Shown: piece by piece, positions 14,774 through 15,283 of the stretch | Layout: each line of letters starts with the position of its first letter | Numbering within the stretch: position 1 is the first letter of the stretch | Source of the DNA: an uncultured Clostridia bacterium | GTDB taxonomy: Bacteria > Bacillota > Clostridia > Lachnospirales > Bianqueaceae | Length of the DNA: 15,283 nucleotides | Direction of reading: 5' to 3' | Assembly (NCBI GenBank): GCA_947570515.1 | Contig: CANOUM010000019.1 | Location: 1-15,283, forward strand | Position numbers and translations under genes: made by a program | The notes under the pieces: model-generated | Told to the model about the DNA's origin: nothing | Databases searched by the model: none | The model's input: only the letters and a program-made list of their open reading frames with translations

Positions 14774-14798
14774 TATACACGAAAATTGTGAATTTTTC
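14774..14798 (+). promoter_or_regulatory. -10-like site and AATT-gtg-AATT repeat before tnpW
   Basis: TATACA (14774-14779) could be a -10; a -35 at normal distance is not clear. Directly after it, AAAATT-GTG-AATTTT forms an inverted repeat with the same centre as the palindrome at 13121-13137 and in the same place relative to the -10. It probably controls tnpW and the recombinase. Confidence 0.4.
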
Positions 14799-14820
14799 AA
14801 TCTATGGAGGAAATTTGCCT

Positions 14821-15036
14821 ATGGTAAAAAACGAAAACAAGAACTTTGCTTATACCACTCACCGCATCGGCAACACAACTTATAAGGTAAAGGTCGTGTT
14901 TAACGAAAACGGCACCGAAACAATGGAAGACAAAATTTTAAGGATTATTCGCAATGAAGTTCACACAAGTTGCGAAAAGTATGATATAATAGATGCACCA
15001 CAAATGAGCCGACAGTCTGAAAGGAGCGCATCATGA
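14821..15036 (+). CDS. tnpW: transposon-encoded TnpW family protein
   Basis: The product is 71 residues. ATG 14821 follows GGAGG (14806-14810). The core 'IGNTTYKVKVVFNENGTETM' then 'EDKILRIIRNEV' is the recognised TnpW pattern of Tn4451-type elements; a longer open frame from 14698 lacks a ribosome site. The function is unestablished. The stop (15034-15036) overlaps the recombinase start as ATGATGA, so translation of the two is coupled. Confidence 0.85.
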   Translation: MVKNENKNFAYTTHRIGNTTYKVKVVFNENGTETMEDKILRIIRNEVHTSCEKYDIIDAPQMSRQSERSAS

Positions 15037-15249
15037 TGAGCGTGAAACAGACTGTGGGACAGGATCCCAATAAAATTACGGCATTGTTACGAGAGACTTT
15101 CCCGTGACGATGACCAGGTTGGCGATAGCAACAGCATTGTCAATCAGAAAAAATACCTCGAAAGCTATGCCGAGCAAAGAGGCTACACGAATATTCAGCA
15201 CTATACCGATGACGGTTGGAGCGGCGGAAATTTTGTTGAGGTAAGATAA
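15033..15249 (+). pseudogene. tnpX: large serine recombinase, frameshifted and cut short
   Basis: AAAGGAG (15020-15026) leads to ATG 15033 or 15036. The frame reads 'MMSVKQTVGQDPNKITAL', then leaves the family pattern and stops at TGA 15105. If one T of the TT at 15087-15088 is dropped, it reads on as 'LYERLSRDDDQVGDSNSIVN' and 'QKKYLESYAEQRGYTN', through to 'DDGWSGGNF'. That is the resolvase-type N-terminus of TnpX-like large serine recombinases, with the nucleophilic serine in 'RLSRDD'. So there is a +1 frameshift before the active site. After 'GGNF' the expected sequence is lost and a stop follows at 15247-15249, inside an inverted repeat. The gene cannot make an active enzyme as read. Either the element is dead, or the T is a sequencing error and an insertion or assembly end causes the break. 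It is called tnpX-like by context and pattern. Confidence 0.75.
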
Positions 15250-15283
15250 CGTAACCTTTTTTGCAGAGGGTGTTATCTTACCT
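15239..15283. repeat. 12-bp inverted repeat at the broken end of the recombinase
   Basis: AGGTAAGATAAC (15239-15250) and GTTATCTTACCT (15272-15283) are perfect inverted repeats around 21 bases, and the right arm ends at the last base of the window. It replaces recombinase sequence, so it may be the end of an inserted element or a hairpin-related assembly end. No insertion-sequence family is recognised. Confidence 0.6.

Larger units (their letters stand above)
10070..15283. mobile_element. Tn4451-type element, recombinase end damaged
   Basis: The stretch carries TnpV (10232), cysteine-rich VLP (14268), TnpW (14821) and the start of a large serine recombinase (15033). These belong to clostridial integrative and mobilizable elements of the Tn4451 kind. 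Between them are accessory genes on the minus strand: an AlbA_2/HATPase_c_4 protein, a zinc-finger protein and a sigma-like protein. No relaxase or conjugation gene is in the window. The left boundary cannot be fixed: it lies somewhere between the kinase gene stop (10015) and the tnpV leader. The right end is not inside the window, because recombinase homology breaks near 15235 in an inverted repeat. Confidence 0.75.

Overview
The window looks like a piece of a gut-type clostridial genome (Firmicutes, probably Lachnospiraceae). This rests on strong AGGAGG-like ribosome binding sites, moderate GC, a PepF-type M3 oligopeptidase, a GH20 glycosidase without a signal peptide, and a Tn4451-type accessory element carrying TnpV, TnpW and a large serine recombinase. 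Genus-level assignment is inference. No rRNA, tRNA or CRISPR array was seen.

Layout. (a) 1-3479 is the most AT-rich part. It holds a decayed small secreted-peptide gene (174-377) behind a repeat and hairpin region, then two overlapping genes for solute-binding-protein-like proteins, one a lipoprotein and one membrane-anchored, with no permease or ATPase beside them. (b) 3514-5278 is a GH20 beta-N-acetylhexosaminidase-like gene with its own promoter. (c) 5410-7528 is a two-gene, translationally overlapping operon: an AAA/ABC-type ATPase of the OLD/AAA_15 class followed by a small protein with Toprim-like acidic motifs. This architecture matches the split ATPase plus Toprim anti-phage systems (PARIS AriA/AriB is the nearest known plan) and is the best candidate for an undescribed or variant system here. 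(d) 7577-9328 is the oligoendopeptidase pepF, driven by a near-consensus promoter inside the end of the Toprim gene and closed by a bidirectional terminator. (e) 9440-10015 is a small P-loop kinase-like protein.

(f) From about 10.1 kb to the end lies a mobile element of Tn4451 flavour. It begins with a structured leader and tnpV on the plus strand. A minus-strand block follows: an acidic sigma-70-region-4-like protein, a zinc-finger protein, and an AlbA_2/HATPase_c_4 protein whose hinge is built from a triplicated 21-bp repeat. The right arm on the plus strand has a cysteine-rich VLP protein, tnpW and a recombinase start. The recombinase is broken by a +1 frameshift about 50 bases in, and its homology stops about 200 bases in. 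There a 12-bp perfect inverted repeat begins and runs to the last base, so the element may have been interrupted by another insertion or the assembly may end in a repeat.

How it fits together. The element's minus-strand zinc-finger/AlbA pair has a near-consensus promoter with a palindrome just after the -10. The same AATT-gtg-AATT core lies upstream of tnpW, and an 11-base piece of the same region recurs upstream of the VLP gene, suggesting shared control of element genes. The ATPase/Toprim operon sits next to the element but not demonstrably in it.
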